26,168 nt of DNA. It comes from an uncultured Collinsella sp. Lineage in GTDB: Bacteria; Actinomycetota; Coriobacteriia; Coriobacteriales; Coriobacteriaceae. This document shows, in pieces, positions 6,695 to 15,172 of this stretch (its first letter is position 1; each line of letters opens with the position of its first letter). Below the pieces are notes generated by a model. That model was given only the letters and a program-made list of their open reading frames with translations. It was not told the DNA's origin and ran no database searches. The translations under genes and the position numbers were made by a program. The stretch covers positions 1-26,168 of the forward strand of contig CABRWN010000009.1 of the NCBI GenBank assembly GCA_902474645.1. Reading direction: 5' to 3'.

Positions 6695-7033
6695 TTAGGC
6701 GAGCTTGGCCTCGAGCGCAGCGATGCGCTTGTAGGCATCGATGGTAAAGCGGGTCTGCTTCTCCAGGATCATGGTGGTCATGAGAGTGTCCTGAGCGTGA
6801 GCCATGATGAAGGTCATCTCCATCTCGCCACCGCCGGCCTCCTGCGAAAGCAGCTTGGTCTGCGTGTCGTGGGCACCGATGAGCGCATCGCTGGCATCCT
6901 TGTGCAGCTGCTCGGCCTTCTCAAAGTCACCCTCGCGAGCAGCATCGAGCGCTGCAAGCAGATCGGTCTGGGCGTCACCTGCGTATGCGACAATCTCGAA
7001 TCCAACCATCGAGATTTCTTCTTTGGTTGCCAT
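6695..7033 (-). CDS. lacF: PTS lactose/cellobiose-family IIA component
   Basis: Cytoplasmic phosphocarrier that accepts phosphate from HPr and passes it to the IIB cysteine of LacE-type permeases. 112 residues, fitting the LacF/ChbA family (about 103-115). The active-site loop MAHAQDTLMT is present, with His79 as the phosphorylated residue and Asp82 as the conserved neighbour. Many LacF proteins have His at the Thr83 position (HAQDHLM), so this loop is slightly atypical. Start ATG 7033 is preceded by AAAGGA. It is the only IIA gene in the window, while three IICB genes lack a fused IIA, so it probably serves all three. Its promoter region carries GAACA-type and 21-bp ACCGTT repeats like lacA. 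A chitobiose/cellobiose IIA is possible from sequence alone; the context favours lactose. Confidence 0.9.
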   Translation of the reverse strand: MATKEEISMVGFEIVAYAGDAQTDLLAALDAAREGDFEKAEQLHKDASDALIGAHDTQTKLLSQEAGGGEMEMTFIMAHAQDTLMTTMILEKQTRFTIDAYKRIAALEAKLA

Positions 7034-7247
7034 GTTGCGTTCCTTTCACATATGAACCAATGGAGAGCATCGCGTCCGGGCATACGCGCTGCGTTGTGTA
7101 TGACAGAAACAATAACATTCAAACAAAATAGAACAGCTCAAAACGTAATTTCGAGCTATGAACGGTCACTTTTCGCCCGTGAACGGTTTTTAAACCAATT
7201 TAAACAATATCGAACACAGTTAGCGGCAACCCAAACAGGACCGCACC
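7034..7247 (-). promoter_or_regulatory. IIA (lacF) promoter region
   Basis: AT-rich region. It contains CATTCAAACA (7116-7125) within AAACA-N5-GAACA (7121-7135), like the lacA and lacR regions. On the minus strand it also holds ACCGTTCAC and ACCGTTCAT in a 21-bp phase (7158-7187). No terminator is evident after the LacI gene that ends at 7248, so some read-through is possible. Confidence 0.55.
7158..7187 (-). promoter_or_regulatory. LytTR-like direct repeat, lacF region
   Basis: On the minus strand, ACCGTTCAC (7187-7179), a 12-bp spacer, then ACCGTTCAT (7166-7158). This is the best of the five pairs. The second copy fits the published LytTR/AgrA consensus at every position and points toward lacF. 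Confidence 0.55.
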
Positions 7248-8252
7248 CTAACGCAAATCGCGCACCGTATCGCCCTCTACGAGCACACCGGGAATCAGCA
7301 TGTGCTCCACACCGGGTTCAACGCCCTCGGCGCCGGCAATCTTGTCGACCGCCCACATGCCGACGCGCTTGTTGTCAAAGCGCACCGTGGTCAGGCGACG
7401 ATCGGGCACGATATCGCCCAGACTATCGTCAACACCCACCACGCTCACGTCCTGGGGCACGCGCTTCCCGCGCGACTCGAGCCCACGGATGCAGCCATAT
7501 GCCATGGCATCGTTGGAGGCATAAATGGCCGTACAGGTCGGATCGTCCGCCAGAGCCTGACCGGCAGCATACCCGCTCTGTGCCGTCCAATCGCCGCGCA
7601 CGAGCTGCGGAGGCTCAATGCCATGCGCACGCAATGTCTCGCGCCAGCCTTCCTCGCGCCGCATGCCCGAAAGCGAGCGCTCGGGACACGAGATAAAGTG
7701 CACGGTTTTGTGCGCCCGCCCCAGCAAGTACTCGACCACCTGGCGCGAGCAATCGAACTGGTCGTTATCGACCGTCGAGCACAGCGGGTGCTCCAGCATG
7801 GTAACGAGCACCGTCTGCATACCAGGCAGCGGCTCAAAGGTGCCAAAGTCCGCCGGCATGCGATTCATGATCACAACCATGCCGTCCACCGGCAGTGCAC
7901 TCATGCGCGACGATGCGCTCTCGAGGGTATACGGATGTCCATCTACTTTAGTGAGGGTGATGGCATAGCCGTGTTTGTCGGCGGCAGCAGCAAAGCCCTC
8001 CATACGGTCGAGGTTGCCGGTACCGGTGATGTTGAACATGGCGACGCCGACGGTCTTAAACTTGCCACGGCGCAGCGATCGACCGGCAAAATTGGGGCGA
8101 TACCCCAGCTCGCGCATAGCAGCACGCACGCGTTCCTTGGTCTCGGGGCGCACGCTGGGCGAATCGTGCACGGTGCGCGAGACCGTCTGCTCCGAGACGC
8201 CCGCTAGGCGCGCCACGTCCTTAACGGAAACCGATTTTTTAACAGCGGCCAT
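7248..8252 (-). CDS. lacI: LacI-family repressor of cassette 1
   Basis: A 334-residue LacI/GalR regulator with N-terminal helix-turn-helix (9-30, recognition helix starting SEQTVSR), hinge region and periplasmic-binding-like core. Residues matching the inducer pocket of E. coli LacI can be aligned by eye: Arg199 (in RREEGW), Trp222 (GDWTAQSGY), Asn247 (SND) and Asp275 (GVDDS). This favours a galactoside-type ligand. Start ATG 8252 has AGAAAG upstream and gives a normal N-terminus. It is divergent from the LacE-type gene at 8610 across 357 bp that hold two copies of a LacI-like operator with half-site AATGGCAA. I infer it represses the PTS and GH1 genes of this cassette and probably itself. 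Confidence 0.9.
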   Translation of the reverse strand: MAAVKKSVSVKDVARLAGVSEQTVSRTVHDSPSVRPETKERVRAAMRELGYRPNFAGRSLRRGKFKTVGVAMFNITGTGNLDRMEGFAAAADKHGYAITLTKVDGHPYTLESASSRMSALPVDGMVVIMNRMPADFGTFEPLPGMQTVLVTMLEHPLCSTVDNDQFDCSRQVVEYLLGRAHKTVHFISCPERSLSGMRREEGWRETLRAHGIEPPQLVRGDWTAQSGYAAGQALADDPTCTAIYASNDAMAYGCIRGLESRGKRVPQDVSVVGVDDSLGDIVPDRRLTTVRFDNKRVGMWAVDKIAGAEGVEPGVEHMLIPGVLVEGDTVRDLR

Positions 8253-8343
8253 AGGTCGATCTTTCTATGTCGACGATGCCATTGGTGGCACCCTACGCAG
8301 TCAAATGAAACGCCTTCAAGTATATCCAACGCCTCCCCCACCA

Positions 8344-8373
8344 TACGCTCACCACCCAAAACCTACCGTTCAC
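8344..8373 (+). promoter_or_regulatory. LytTR-like direct repeat, cassette 1
   Basis: TACGCTCAC (8344-8352), 12-bp spacer, ACCGTTCAC (8365-8373). The first copy is the most divergent of the ten half-elements in the window. Confidence 0.4.
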
Positions 8374-8410
8374 CGACATTTTTGCTTCCCCGAACGGCTT
8401 TTGTCGTCCA

Positions 8411-8428
8411 AATGTTAACGTTGCCATT
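8411..8428. promoter_or_regulatory. LacI-type operator O1a
   Basis: AATGTTAACGTTGCCATT, centred on CG at 8419-8420. The half-site AATGGCAA (read from the right) is shared with O1b. Confidence 0.65.
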
Positions 8429-8530
8429 GTGCAAACACAGAGCCACCGGGCGGCTCAAACGTTTACGCATAAGGAATCGACGGTTCGCAGGCACAGGAAC
8501 CACCGGTTCGCGTCTTTTTTTGTGTCGCAA

Positions 8531-8548
8531 AATGGCAACGTCAACATT
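8531..8548. promoter_or_regulatory. LacI-type operator O1b
   Basis: AATGGCAACGTCAACATT, centred on CG at 8539-8540. In the reverse direction it matches O1a at 17 of 18 positions. Confidence 0.65.
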
Positions 8549-8609
8549 TTGGCAACCGAACGCCAAAAGCTACCATCGTTGTTAACCCACCGACTCTTAG
8601 GAGCATTGC

Positions 8610-10385
8610 ATGGAGCAACTCATCGCCATCATTGAAAAGGGGCAGCCCTTTTTCAACGCGATCGCCCGCAACAAGTACCTCAAGGCGATCCGCGACGGTT
8701 TTATCTCCGTCATCCCCATCATCATCTTCTCGTCCATCTTCTGCCTGGTAGCCTCGGTTCCCAATATCTGGGGTTTCTACTGGCCCGATGACATCAACAA
8801 CGCCCTATGGAAGTGCTACAACTACTCCATGGGCATCCTGGCCATCGCCTGTGCCGCCACCACGGCCAAGCACTTCGCCGACGCTCAGAACCGCGATCTG
8901 CCCAAGAACAACCAGATCAACTTCATCTCGTGCATGTGCGCGGCCATCATCGGCTTCTTGCTCCTTTCGAGCGACACGATCGCCACGGACGCTGCCAGCG
9001 GCTTCAACACCACCTACCTTGGTTCCAAAGGCCTGCTGACCGCCTTTATCGCTGCGTTTGTGACCGGCATCATCTACAAGTTCTTCATTAAGCGCAACAT
9101 CACCGTCAAGATGCCCGAGCAGGTTCCGCCCAACATCTCGCAGACCTTTAAGGACATCATCCCCTTCTCCGTCTGCATCACCGTCTTTTGGGTCTTTGAC
9201 ATCGCCTTCCGCGCTGCTTTTGGCTTCTGCTTTGCCCAGGGCGTCATCCAGGTGTTCCAGCCCCTGTTCACCGCTGCCGACGGCTACATCGGCCTCGCTG
9301 TGATCTACGGCGCTATGAGCCTCTTCTGGTTCGTGGGCGTCCACGGCCCCTCGATCGTCGAGCCCGCCATCGCCGCCGCCCTCGTTGCCAACATGACCGA
9401 CAACCTGGCTGCGTTCCAGGCCGGCCAGCACGCTTCCGCTGTCCTGACCCAGGGTGCCCAGTACTTCGTCGTCTGCATGGGCGGCACCGGCGCCACGCTC
9501 GTCCTGGTCTTTATGTTCTGCTTCCTGGCCAAGTCTCAGGAGATGCGCGCCGTCGGTAAGGCCGCCATCGTCCCCGTCTGCTTTGCCGTCAACGAGCCGC
9601 TGCTGTTCGCCGCGCCCATCGTGCTCAACCCCGTCTTCTTTGTCCCGTTTGTCTTTGCCCCGATCGCCAACATCTGGATCCTCAAGATCTTTATCGACTT
9701 CTTGGGCATGAACGGCTTTATGTACACCCTGCCTTGGACTGTCCCCGGCCCCATCGGCACCATCATGGGTCTGGGCTTCCAGCCGCTCGCCTTTGTGATG
9801 CTCGCCCTTATCCTGGTCGTCGACTTCGTTCTGTACTATCCGTTCTTCCGTGCCTATGACGCCCAGAAGTGCGCTGAGGAGGCCGAGATTTCCCAGGAGG
9901 AGCTCGCCGCCAAGAACGCCGAGAAGGCCGCCAAGCTCAACGATGCCTTCCAGGGCAAGGCCGATGCCAAGAGCGTTGCCGCCGGCGCTGCTGCCGAGGC
10001 CGTGAAGTCCGACGCGCCCGCCGCTCCCGCCGCGGTCGCCACTGAGGCAACGACCGCCAGTGACCTCAACGGCAAGCGCGTGCTCGTGCTCTGCCAGGGT
10101 GGCGGTACCTCGGGCCTGCTCGCCAACGCGCTGGCCAAGGCCGCCAAGGAGCGCGGCATCAATCTTGAGACCGCTGCCGAGGCCTATGGCAACCACGTTG
10201 ACATGCTCCCCGACTTTGACCTGGTCGTCCTGGCCCCGCAGGCCGCAAGCTACCTGGCCGACCTGCAGAAGGACTGCGAGCGCGTGGGCAACAAGTGCGT
10301 CGCCTGTCGTGGCAAGCAGTACATCGAGCTCTCCCAGAACGGCGACAAGTCTCTCGCCTTCGTGAGTGAGCAACTTTCGAAGTAA
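8610..10385 (+). CDS. lacE: PTS lactose-type permease IICB (cassette 1)
   Basis: Imports a galactoside across the membrane and phosphorylates it at C6. 591 residues, close to LacE (about 570-590), and the N-terminus (IEKGQPFF...RAIRDGF-like) is typical of LacE. The IIC domain (about 1-430) has multiple membrane segments and the motifs VHGPSIVEP (His245) and NEPLLFAAP (Glu329). Their 84-residue spacing matches His250/Glu334 of the ChbC structure. An Ala/Glu/Lys-rich linker (about 430-485) joins the IIB domain, whose phospho-acceptor is Cys495 in VLVLCQGGGTSG. There is no fused IIA. The strong TAGGAG site fixes the start. It is first in an operon with the GH1 gene at 10452. Cellobiose-type specificity cannot be excluded, but the partner enzyme is LacG-like. 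Confidence 0.92.
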   Translation: MEQLIAIIEKGQPFFNAIARNKYLKAIRDGFISVIPIIIFSSIFCLVASVPNIWGFYWPDDINNALWKCYNYSMGILAIACAATTAKHFADAQNRDLPKNNQINFISCMCAAIIGFLLLSSDTIATDAASGFNTTYLGSKGLLTAFIAAFVTGIIYKFFIKRNITVKMPEQVPPNISQTFKDIIPFSVCITVFWVFDIAFRAAFGFCFAQGVIQVFQPLFTAADGYIGLAVIYGAMSLFWFVGVHGPSIVEPAIAAALVANMTDNLAAFQAGQHASAVLTQGAQYFVVCMGGTGATLVLVFMFCFLAKSQEMRAVGKAAIVPVCFAVNEPLLFAAPIVLNPVFFVPFVFAPIANIWILKIFIDFLGMNGFMYTLPWTVPGPIGTIMGLGFQPLAFVMLALILVVDFVLYYPFFRAYDAQKCAEEAEISQEELAAKNAEKAAKLNDAFQGKADAKSVAAGAAAEAVKSDAPAAPAAVATEATTASDLNGKRVLVLCQGGGTSGLLANALAKAAKERGINLETAAEAYGNHVDMLPDFDLVVLAPQAASYLADLQKDCERVGNKCVACRGKQYIELSQNGDKSLAFVSEQLSK

Positions 10386-10394
10386 GTAACGCCC

Positions 10395-10428
10395 AGGGCC
10401 AGCCGACCATCCAAGACCGGCTGGCCCT
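10395..10428 (+). promoter_or_regulatory. intercistronic hairpin, cassette 1
   Basis: AGGGCCAGCCG (10395-10405) pairs perfectly with CGGCTGGCCCT (10418-10428). No T run follows, so it is more likely an mRNA stability or partial-termination element between the PTS and GH1 genes. Confidence 0.7.
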
Positions 10429-10451
10429 TCGATTTAGACGATTGGATCATC

Positions 10452-11891
10452 ATGTCCGTTAATCCTGCTAGCGTCACCAACCCGCCCGCGCAGTTTCCCG
10501 AGGACTTTGTCTTTGGCGGCGCCACCGCTGCCTACCAGGTAGAGGGCGAGACCCGCACTCACGGTAAGGGCAAGGTTGCCTGGGACGACTTTCTGGAGGC
10601 CCAGGGGCGCTTCTCCCCCGATCCCGCTTCGGACTTCTACAACCAGTACCCCGTCGACCTGGAGCTGTGCGAGGAGTTCGGCATCAACGGCATTCGCCTC
10701 TCCATCGCCTGGAGCCGCATCTTCCCCAACGGCACCGGCGAAATCAACCCCGAGGGCGTCCAGTTCTACCACGATCTCTTCGCCGAGTGCCACAAGCACC
10801 ACGTTGAGCCGTTCGTCACGCTGCATCACTTTGACACGCCGCTTCCCCTCTTTGAGAAGGGCGACTTCCTCAACCGCGAGACCATCGACGCCTTTGTGGA
10901 CTTTGCCACCTTCTGCTTTAAGGAGTACGCCGACCAGGTGACCTACTGGTTCACCTTTAACGAGATCTGGGCCGACGCCTCCAACACCTACATCGAGGGC
11001 ACCTTCCCCGGTGGCGTCAAGGCGCATCTGGCCGAGGCCTTCCAGTGCGAGCACAACATGATGCTCGCCCACGCCAAGGCCGTGCTGGCCTTCCACAACG
11101 GCGGCTTTAAGGGCAAAATCGGCGTCATCCAGTCGCTGGAGTTTAAGTACCCGCTCAACGAGAACGACCCCGCCGACATCAAAGCCGCCAACAACGAGCA
11201 CGTGCTGCAAAACCAGTTCTTGCTCGACGCCACCTTCCGCGGCGACTATGCGCCCGACACCCTCGAGTGCGCCAACCGCCTGGCTGCCGTCTCGGGCGGC
11301 ACCATCGAGATCCTAGACGAGGATCTGGAAATCATGCGCGAGGCCGCGCTCTACAACGACTACCTGGGCGTTAACAACTACCAGTGCCGCTTCTTGAAGG
11401 CTTACGATGGCGAGAACGACCTGCACCACAACGGTACGGGCGAGAAGGGCACCGGCCGCTGGCGCGTTAAGGGTATTGGCGAGCATGTGAACAAGCCTGG
11501 TATCCCCACCACCGACTGGGACTGGATCATCTATCCCGAGGGCCTGTTCGATCTGCTCGTCTACATTAAGCAGCGCTACCCCAACTACAAGCAGATCTTC
11601 ATCACCGAGAACGGCATGGGCTACAAGGACCCCTACAAGGACGGTTTTGTGGACGACCAGCCGCGCATCGACTACATCGAGCAGCACCTGCGCTGGTTGC
11701 TCAAGGCCATGGAGGTTGGCGTCAACGTAGGCGGCTACTTCCTGTGGAGCCTGCAGGATCAGTTCTCCTGGACCAACGGTTACAACAAGCGTTACGGCTT
11801 CTTCTACGTTGACTTTGAAACCCAAAAGCGCACACCCAAGGCAAGCGCATACTGGTATAAGCACGTGGCGCAAACCCGTCGTCTGGACTAG
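10452..11891 (+). CDS. lacG: 6-phospho-beta-galactosidase, GH1 (cassette 1)
   Basis: Hydrolyses the imported galactoside 6-phosphate to galactose 6-phosphate plus aglycone; cytoplasmic. 479 residues (LacG about 468). The GH1 acid/base is Glu171 in FTFNEI and the nucleophile Glu386 in ITENGMG. The C-terminal FSWTNGYNKRYG contains the Ser, Lys and Tyr that bind the 6-phosphate in LacG. It also has Trp after the Ser, where 6-phospho-beta-glucosidases usually have Ala, so galacto specificity is favoured. The ribosome site is weak (GGA eight bases upstream), in keeping with its position 66 bp after the PTS gene. Its closest relative in the window is the GH1 at 20332, not the neighbouring one at 13548. 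Confidence 0.92.
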   Translation: MSVNPASVTNPPAQFPEDFVFGGATAAYQVEGETRTHGKGKVAWDDFLEAQGRFSPDPASDFYNQYPVDLELCEEFGINGIRLSIAWSRIFPNGTGEINPEGVQFYHDLFAECHKHHVEPFVTLHHFDTPLPLFEKGDFLNRETIDAFVDFATFCFKEYADQVTYWFTFNEIWADASNTYIEGTFPGGVKAHLAEAFQCEHNMMLAHAKAVLAFHNGGFKGKIGVIQSLEFKYPLNENDPADIKAANNEHVLQNQFLLDATFRGDYAPDTLECANRLAAVSGGTIEILDEDLEIMREAALYNDYLGVNNYQCRFLKAYDGENDLHHNGTGEKGTGRWRVKGIGEHVNKPGIPTTDWDWIIYPEGLFDLLVYIKQRYPNYKQIFITENGMGYKDPYKDGFVDDQPRIDYIEQHLRWLLKAMEVGVNVGGYFLWSLQDQFSWTNGYNKRYGFFYVDFETQKRTPKASAYWYKHVAQTRRLD

Positions 11892-11953
11892 CGGCTTGCG
11901 ACGAGCGGTTGGCGGAGTTGCACCGCCCACATAACCTGTCCCCCATTTCTCAG

Positions 11954-12003
11954 CCGGGGGTGGCACGTCACACGGCGCGCCGCCCCCGGTCTTTTTGTTT
12001 TTG
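11954..12003 (+). terminator. terminator of cassette 1
   Basis: CCGGGGGTGGC (11954-11964) pairs with GCCGCCCCCGG (11979-11989), with one mismatch, followed by TCTTTTTGTTTTT. Confidence 0.9.
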
Positions 12004-12018
12004 GGCTGGTCGGGAGCC

Positions 12019-12159
12019 GTTTGTCTCGATCTGTAACATCTAGCCGAGTTTTTTGGTCCTAGCTGTTACAGATTGAGACGAACAGGATTGCTCTTTCCGA
12101 AGAATCTAAATCTGTAACACGTAGCCCGCTTTTGACCGTCTACCTGTTACAAATCGAGA
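12019..12159. repeat. paired-hairpin intergenic repeat, copy 1
   Basis: The first hairpin has 20-bp arms, 12019-12038 with 12064-12083 (18 Watson-Crick plus two G-T pairs), around a CTAG...CTAG inner stem. The second has arms 12105-12119 with 12145-12159, imperfect, and an inner GTAG...CTAC stem. Both arms carry TGTAACA/TGTTACA. It lies between the convergent 3' ends of the cassette 1 GH1 gene and the cassette 2 lacI gene. Related pairs follow cassettes 2 and 3. Confidence 0.8.
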
Positions 12160-12174
12160 CAAACGGAGTAGGAC

Positions 12175-13203
12175 CTAACCCCGTATGTCCCTAACAGTCG
12201 AGCGTTCGACCAGCGTACTCGGCACATGAATCGCCTCGATAGACGAGCTCTCTCCAATCGCCGCCTCAAACGCAAGCTTACCGACACCGCGCAAATCAAA
12301 TCGCAGCGTCGTCAGTCGATTGTGAGGAACAAGTCCCTCGAGTGCGTCGTCGATACCAACCACGCTCACGTCGTCGGGCACGGACAGGCCCGCGTTCTCG
12401 AGCGCGGCGATAACGCCCAGCGCCATCTGGTCATTTGCCGCAAGCACGGCAGTCGGCGCCTGCGACCCGCCGGCAAGCACCTCGGCCGCAATCCGCTCGC
12501 CCATGGCGTACCCACTGTCCGCACTCCAATCGCCACGCAGCATCGGAGCGGCATCGACATGAGCACGACCCAGCGTATCGCGCCAACCGGCCTCACGAAA
12601 ACGCGAGGAAATCGAGTTTTCCGGACCCGCCACAAACCGCATATTCGAGTGACCATGTTCCAGCAGATAATTGGTCAACAGCTCGCACGAACCATACTGG
12701 TCGGAGTCGATCGTCGTGCAGCGCGGATGCGCATACATGGACAGGATGACCGTTCGCACTCCCGGCTGGGGAACAAACTCCTCAAAATCGGGAGCCATGC
12801 GGTTCATGTTGAGAATCATGCCGTCGACGGGTCGCTCGACCATGCGGCGCGAGGCATCGGCAAGTGCATAGGGCTTGTCGCCGCCCATCTCGATCATAGT
12901 GACGGCAAAATCGTGCTCGCGCGCCGCTTGCATGATACCCTCGAGCGTCGCCAGGTTACCGACACGTGTGATGTTGTACATGCACAGGCCAATAGAACGA
13001 TACGACCCGCCGCGCAACGCCGCTCCAGCAAAATTGGGACGAAAGCCCAGCTCTTCCATGGCGGCCAGCACACGCTTGCGCGTCTTTTCCGTCACGTTGG
13101 GCATACCGTTGACCACGCGAGACACAGTCTGGCGGCTCACGCCAGCGAGCGCCGCAACCTCTGCCGCGCTCGCCGAACGACCATTCCTTGTCTGCTGATC
13201 CAT
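12175..13203 (-). CDS. lacI: LacI-family repressor of cassette 2
   Basis: LacI/GalR regulator, 342 residues from the chosen ATG. The helix-turn-helix (about 12-33) has a recognition helix starting SRQTVSR, close to E. coli LacI (SYQTVSR). Inducer-pocket equivalents are conserved: Arg203 (RFREAGW), Trp226 (GDWSADSGY), Asn257 and Asp285. GDWSA and the GxDD...LTT region closely resemble E. coli LacI. The start is uncertain: ATG 13203, GTG 13212 with a better-spaced AGG, or a long ATG form from 13260 without a ribosome site. All keep the whole DNA-binding domain. It is divergent from the GH1 gene at 13548, and three operators with half-site AATGAGCA lie in or beside the gap. It probably controls cassette 2. 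Confidence 0.88.
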   Translation of the reverse strand: MDQQTRNGRSASAAEVAALAGVSRQTVSRVVNGMPNVTEKTRKRVLAAMEELGFRPNFAGAALRGGSYRSIGLCMYNITRVGNLATLEGIMQAAREHDFAVTMIEMGGDKPYALADASRRMVERPVDGMILNMNRMAPDFEEFVPQPGVRTVILSMYAHPRCTTIDSDQYGSCELLTNYLLEHGHSNMRFVAGPENSISSRFREAGWRDTLGRAHVDAAPMLRGDWSADSGYAMGERIAAEVLAGGSQAPTAVLAANDQMALGVIAALENAGLSVPDDVSVVGIDDALEGLVPHNRLTTLRFDLRGVGKLAFEAAIGESSSIEAIHVPSTLVERSTVRDIRG

Positions 13204-13262
13204 GCCTTCCACGCTAACCTGCTTCCCAACTATTCCCCGCGCCCATGGCGCATCGTACATAC

Positions 13263-13280
13263 ATTGATAACGTGCTCATG
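13263..13280. promoter_or_regulatory. LacI-type operator O2c
   Basis: ATTGATAACGTGCTCATG, centred on CG at 13271-13272, near the lacI start. It is 132 bp from O2a, a spacing suited to looping. Confidence 0.5.
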
Positions 13281-13325
13281 ATACCCGAGCCATATACCAC
13301 AACATGAAAACTTCTGTCAATCAAA

Positions 13326-13355
13326 ACCGCTTACCGAACAAATACAACCGTTCGC
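13326..13355 (+). promoter_or_regulatory. LytTR-like direct repeat, cassette 2
   Basis: ACCGCTTAC (13326-13334), 12-bp spacer beginning CGAACA, ACCGTTCGC (13347-13355). Confidence 0.5.
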
Positions 13356-13394
13356 GGCTGTTTGAAGTTGTTTTGTTTCTATACATCCCAGCCG

Positions 13395-13412
13395 GATGTT
13401 AACGTGCTCATT
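13395..13412. promoter_or_regulatory. LacI-type operator O2a
   Basis: GATGTTAACGTGCTCATT, centred on CG at 13403-13404, with half-site AATGAGCA read from the right. Confidence 0.65.
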
Positions 13413-13416
13413 GTCA

Positions 13417-13434
13417 AATATTCACGTGCTCATT
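13417..13434. promoter_or_regulatory. LacI-type operator O2b
   Basis: AATATTCACGTGCTCATT, centred on CG at 13425-13426, 22 bp from O2a. The right half is the same. Confidence 0.65.
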
Positions 13435-13547
13435 TTGGTTCTAATCATTTTAAGATAGTGTTTATCGGGCTTTTTCACCGCTGAACGCTAACCAGGGAGC
13501 CTCCTGAGCGCAAACGCACAATATCGAACGGCGAGACGAGAGGGTGT

Positions 13548-14996
13548 ATGCATATGTCTTTGCTAAACCGCGTACAGCAGCTGCCGAAGGGCTTTGTTTG
13601 GGGCGCCGCAACCGCCGCGTACCAAACGGAAGGTTCCACGAAGGTGGCAGGCAAGGGTAAGACCATGTGGGACGATTACCTTGTCGCCCAGGGTCGCTTT
13701 TTGCCCGACCCGGCCAGTGATTTCTACAACCGCTACGAGGAGGATATCCGCCTTTCTGCCGAGCATGGACTCAACGCCATTCGTGTGTCCATCGCCTGGA
13801 CCCGCATCTTCCCCAACGGCGACGATGCCGAACCCCTCGCCGAGGGCGTTAAGCACTACCACGAGCTGTTCGCCTGCTGCAAAAAGTATGGCGTCGAGCC
13901 CTATGTGTCCCTGCATCACTTTGACTCCCCCGCCGCCCTGTTCAACCAGGGCGACTGGCTCAACCGCAAGACCGTCGACGCCTATGTGCGCTATGCCGAG
14001 TTCTGCTTCCGCGAGTTCCGCGAGGTCAAGAATTGGTTCACCATCAACGAGCTCATCAGCCTCTCGCACTCCCAATACATCCAAGGCAACTTCCCGCCCA
14101 ACCATCACTTTGATGTGACGAGCGGCATCCAGAGCCAGCACAACGAGCTCGTTGCCCACGCCCGCGCCGTCAACCTGTATAAGGATCTTGACGAGACCGA
14201 GCACCTGGGCGGACGCATTGGCATGGTCAACGTCCTGACGCCGGCATATCCTGCCACCGACTCGCCCGCCGACCAGCACGCCGCCGACCTGTACAACGCC
14301 TTCTACACCGACTTCATCATGGACGGCGCCTTCCTGGGTCACTACTCCGCGCGCACCCTCTCACTCATCAACGAGATTCTGCGTGCCAACAACGCCACAC
14401 TTACGGTTGAGGACAGCGACATGGAGGAGCTCGCCAAGGCGGCGCCCCGCAACGATATGTTCGGCCTCAACTACTATCAGTCGGCGTTTATCGCCGCCTA
14501 CGATGGCGAGTCAACCAACAGCTTTAACGGCACCGGAGACAAGGGCACCTCGTGCTTTAAGTTTAAGGGCGTCGGGCAGCAGGTCGATATGCCGGGTATC
14601 CCCACCACCGACTGGGATTGGCTCATCTACCCGCAAGGCCTCTACGACACGCTCAAGCACATCAGCGCCACCTATCCCAACCTCCCCGTCATCTATATCA
14701 CCGAAAACGGCCTGGGCCACAAGGACCCCGAGCCCGACGCAAACGGCATCGTCGCCGATCCCGAGCGCATCGACTTTGTCGACCAGCACATGGAGAAGGT
14801 GCTCCAGGCGCGCGCCGAGGGCGTCGACGTCCAGGGCTACTTTATCTGGAGCCTGCAGGACCAGTTCTCGTGGGCCAATGGCTATAACAAGCGCTACGGC
14901 CTGTTCTACATCGACTTCGACACGCAAAAACGCTACATCAAGCAGTCGGCACTCTGGTACAAGGAGCTCGCCGACACTATGGCGGACGCGCAGTAG
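13548..14996 (+). CDS. lacG: 6-phospho-beta-galactosidase-like GH1 (cassette 2)
   Basis: 482 residues. GH1 acid/base Glu168 (FTINEL) and nucleophile Glu386 (ITENGLG) are in place. The phosphate-site motif FSWANGYNKRYG keeps Ser, Lys, Tyr and the Trp linked to galacto specificity. It is clearly the most divergent of the three paralogues: for example TINEL instead of TFNEI, and a different 190-230 region with an extra DLDETEHLGG stretch. A different aglycone is therefore plausible. GAGAGG lies five bases before ATG 13548; a second in-frame ATG at 13554 is less well spaced. In this cassette the hydrolase precedes the permease, the reverse of cassettes 1 and 3. Confidence 0.9.
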   Translation: MHMSLLNRVQQLPKGFVWGAATAAYQTEGSTKVAGKGKTMWDDYLVAQGRFLPDPASDFYNRYEEDIRLSAEHGLNAIRVSIAWTRIFPNGDDAEPLAEGVKHYHELFACCKKYGVEPYVSLHHFDSPAALFNQGDWLNRKTVDAYVRYAEFCFREFREVKNWFTINELISLSHSQYIQGNFPPNHHFDVTSGIQSQHNELVAHARAVNLYKDLDETEHLGGRIGMVNVLTPAYPATDSPADQHAADLYNAFYTDFIMDGAFLGHYSARTLSLINEILRANNATLTVEDSDMEELAKAAPRNDMFGLNYYQSAFIAAYDGESTNSFNGTGDKGTSCFKFKGVGQQVDMPGIPTTDWDWLIYPQGLYDTLKHISATYPNLPVIYITENGLGHKDPEPDANGIVADPERIDFVDQHMEKVLQARAEGVDVQGYFIWSLQDQFSWANGYNKRYGLFYIDFDTQKRYIKQSALWYKELADTMADAQ

Positions 14997-15022
14997 CGCA
15001 TCGCCTCGCTTTCCCCCGAGAA

Positions 15023-15059
15023 GGGAGCGGCCCTATGCGATACAAACCCAGCCGCTCCC
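15023..15059 (+). promoter_or_regulatory. intercistronic hairpin, cassette 2
   Basis: GGGAGCGGC (15023-15031) pairs perfectly with GCCGCTCCC (15051-15059). No T run follows. It sits between the GH1 and PTS genes, as hairpins do in the other two cassettes. Confidence 0.65.
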
Positions 15060-15172
15060 CTCTCTCCCCCTGGGACCGGCCCCGCCTGCACCCGGGCTTT
15101 TAGCAAGCGGGAGACCATATAGGTTTTCAACGTCCATGCCATTAAGATTTCATGCAAAGAGGAGCGTGAACT

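Larger units (their letters stand above)
8253..8609. promoter_or_regulatory. divergent promoter region of cassette 1
   Basis: The 357-bp gap holds a LytTR-like pair (8344-8373), two LacI operators (8411-8428 and 8531-8548, 120 bp apart) and an inverted repeat TTTTGGC-N8-GCCAAAA (8547-8568) of unknown use. The operator spacing would suit looping. A TAGGAG site precedes the ATG at 8610. Confidence 0.65.
13204..13547. promoter_or_regulatory. divergent promoter region of cassette 2
   Basis: The 344-bp gap holds operator O2c (13263-13280), a LytTR-like pair (13326-13355), TGTTT-N5-TGTTT at 10-bp phase (13359-13373, resembling the LacR-type repeats), and operators O2a (13395-13412) and O2b (13417-13434). 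GAGAGG precedes the GH1 start codon. Confidence 0.65.

Noticed and set aside
8547..8568. TTTTGGC-N8-GCCAAAA as a catabolite (cre) site
   Set aside because: It does not match the cre consensus, occurs once, and CcpA is not expected in this lineage; left as an unexplained inverted repeat.
12019..12159. tRNA or riboswitch in the paired-hairpin repeat
   Set aside because: No cloverleaf, CCA end or known aptamer core; similar copies sit after gene ends, not before coding regions in a consistent orientation.
13204..13260. N-terminal extension of the cassette 2 LacI (start at 13260)
   Set aside because: No ribosome site and the added residues are not LacI-like; operator O2c lies immediately upstream.
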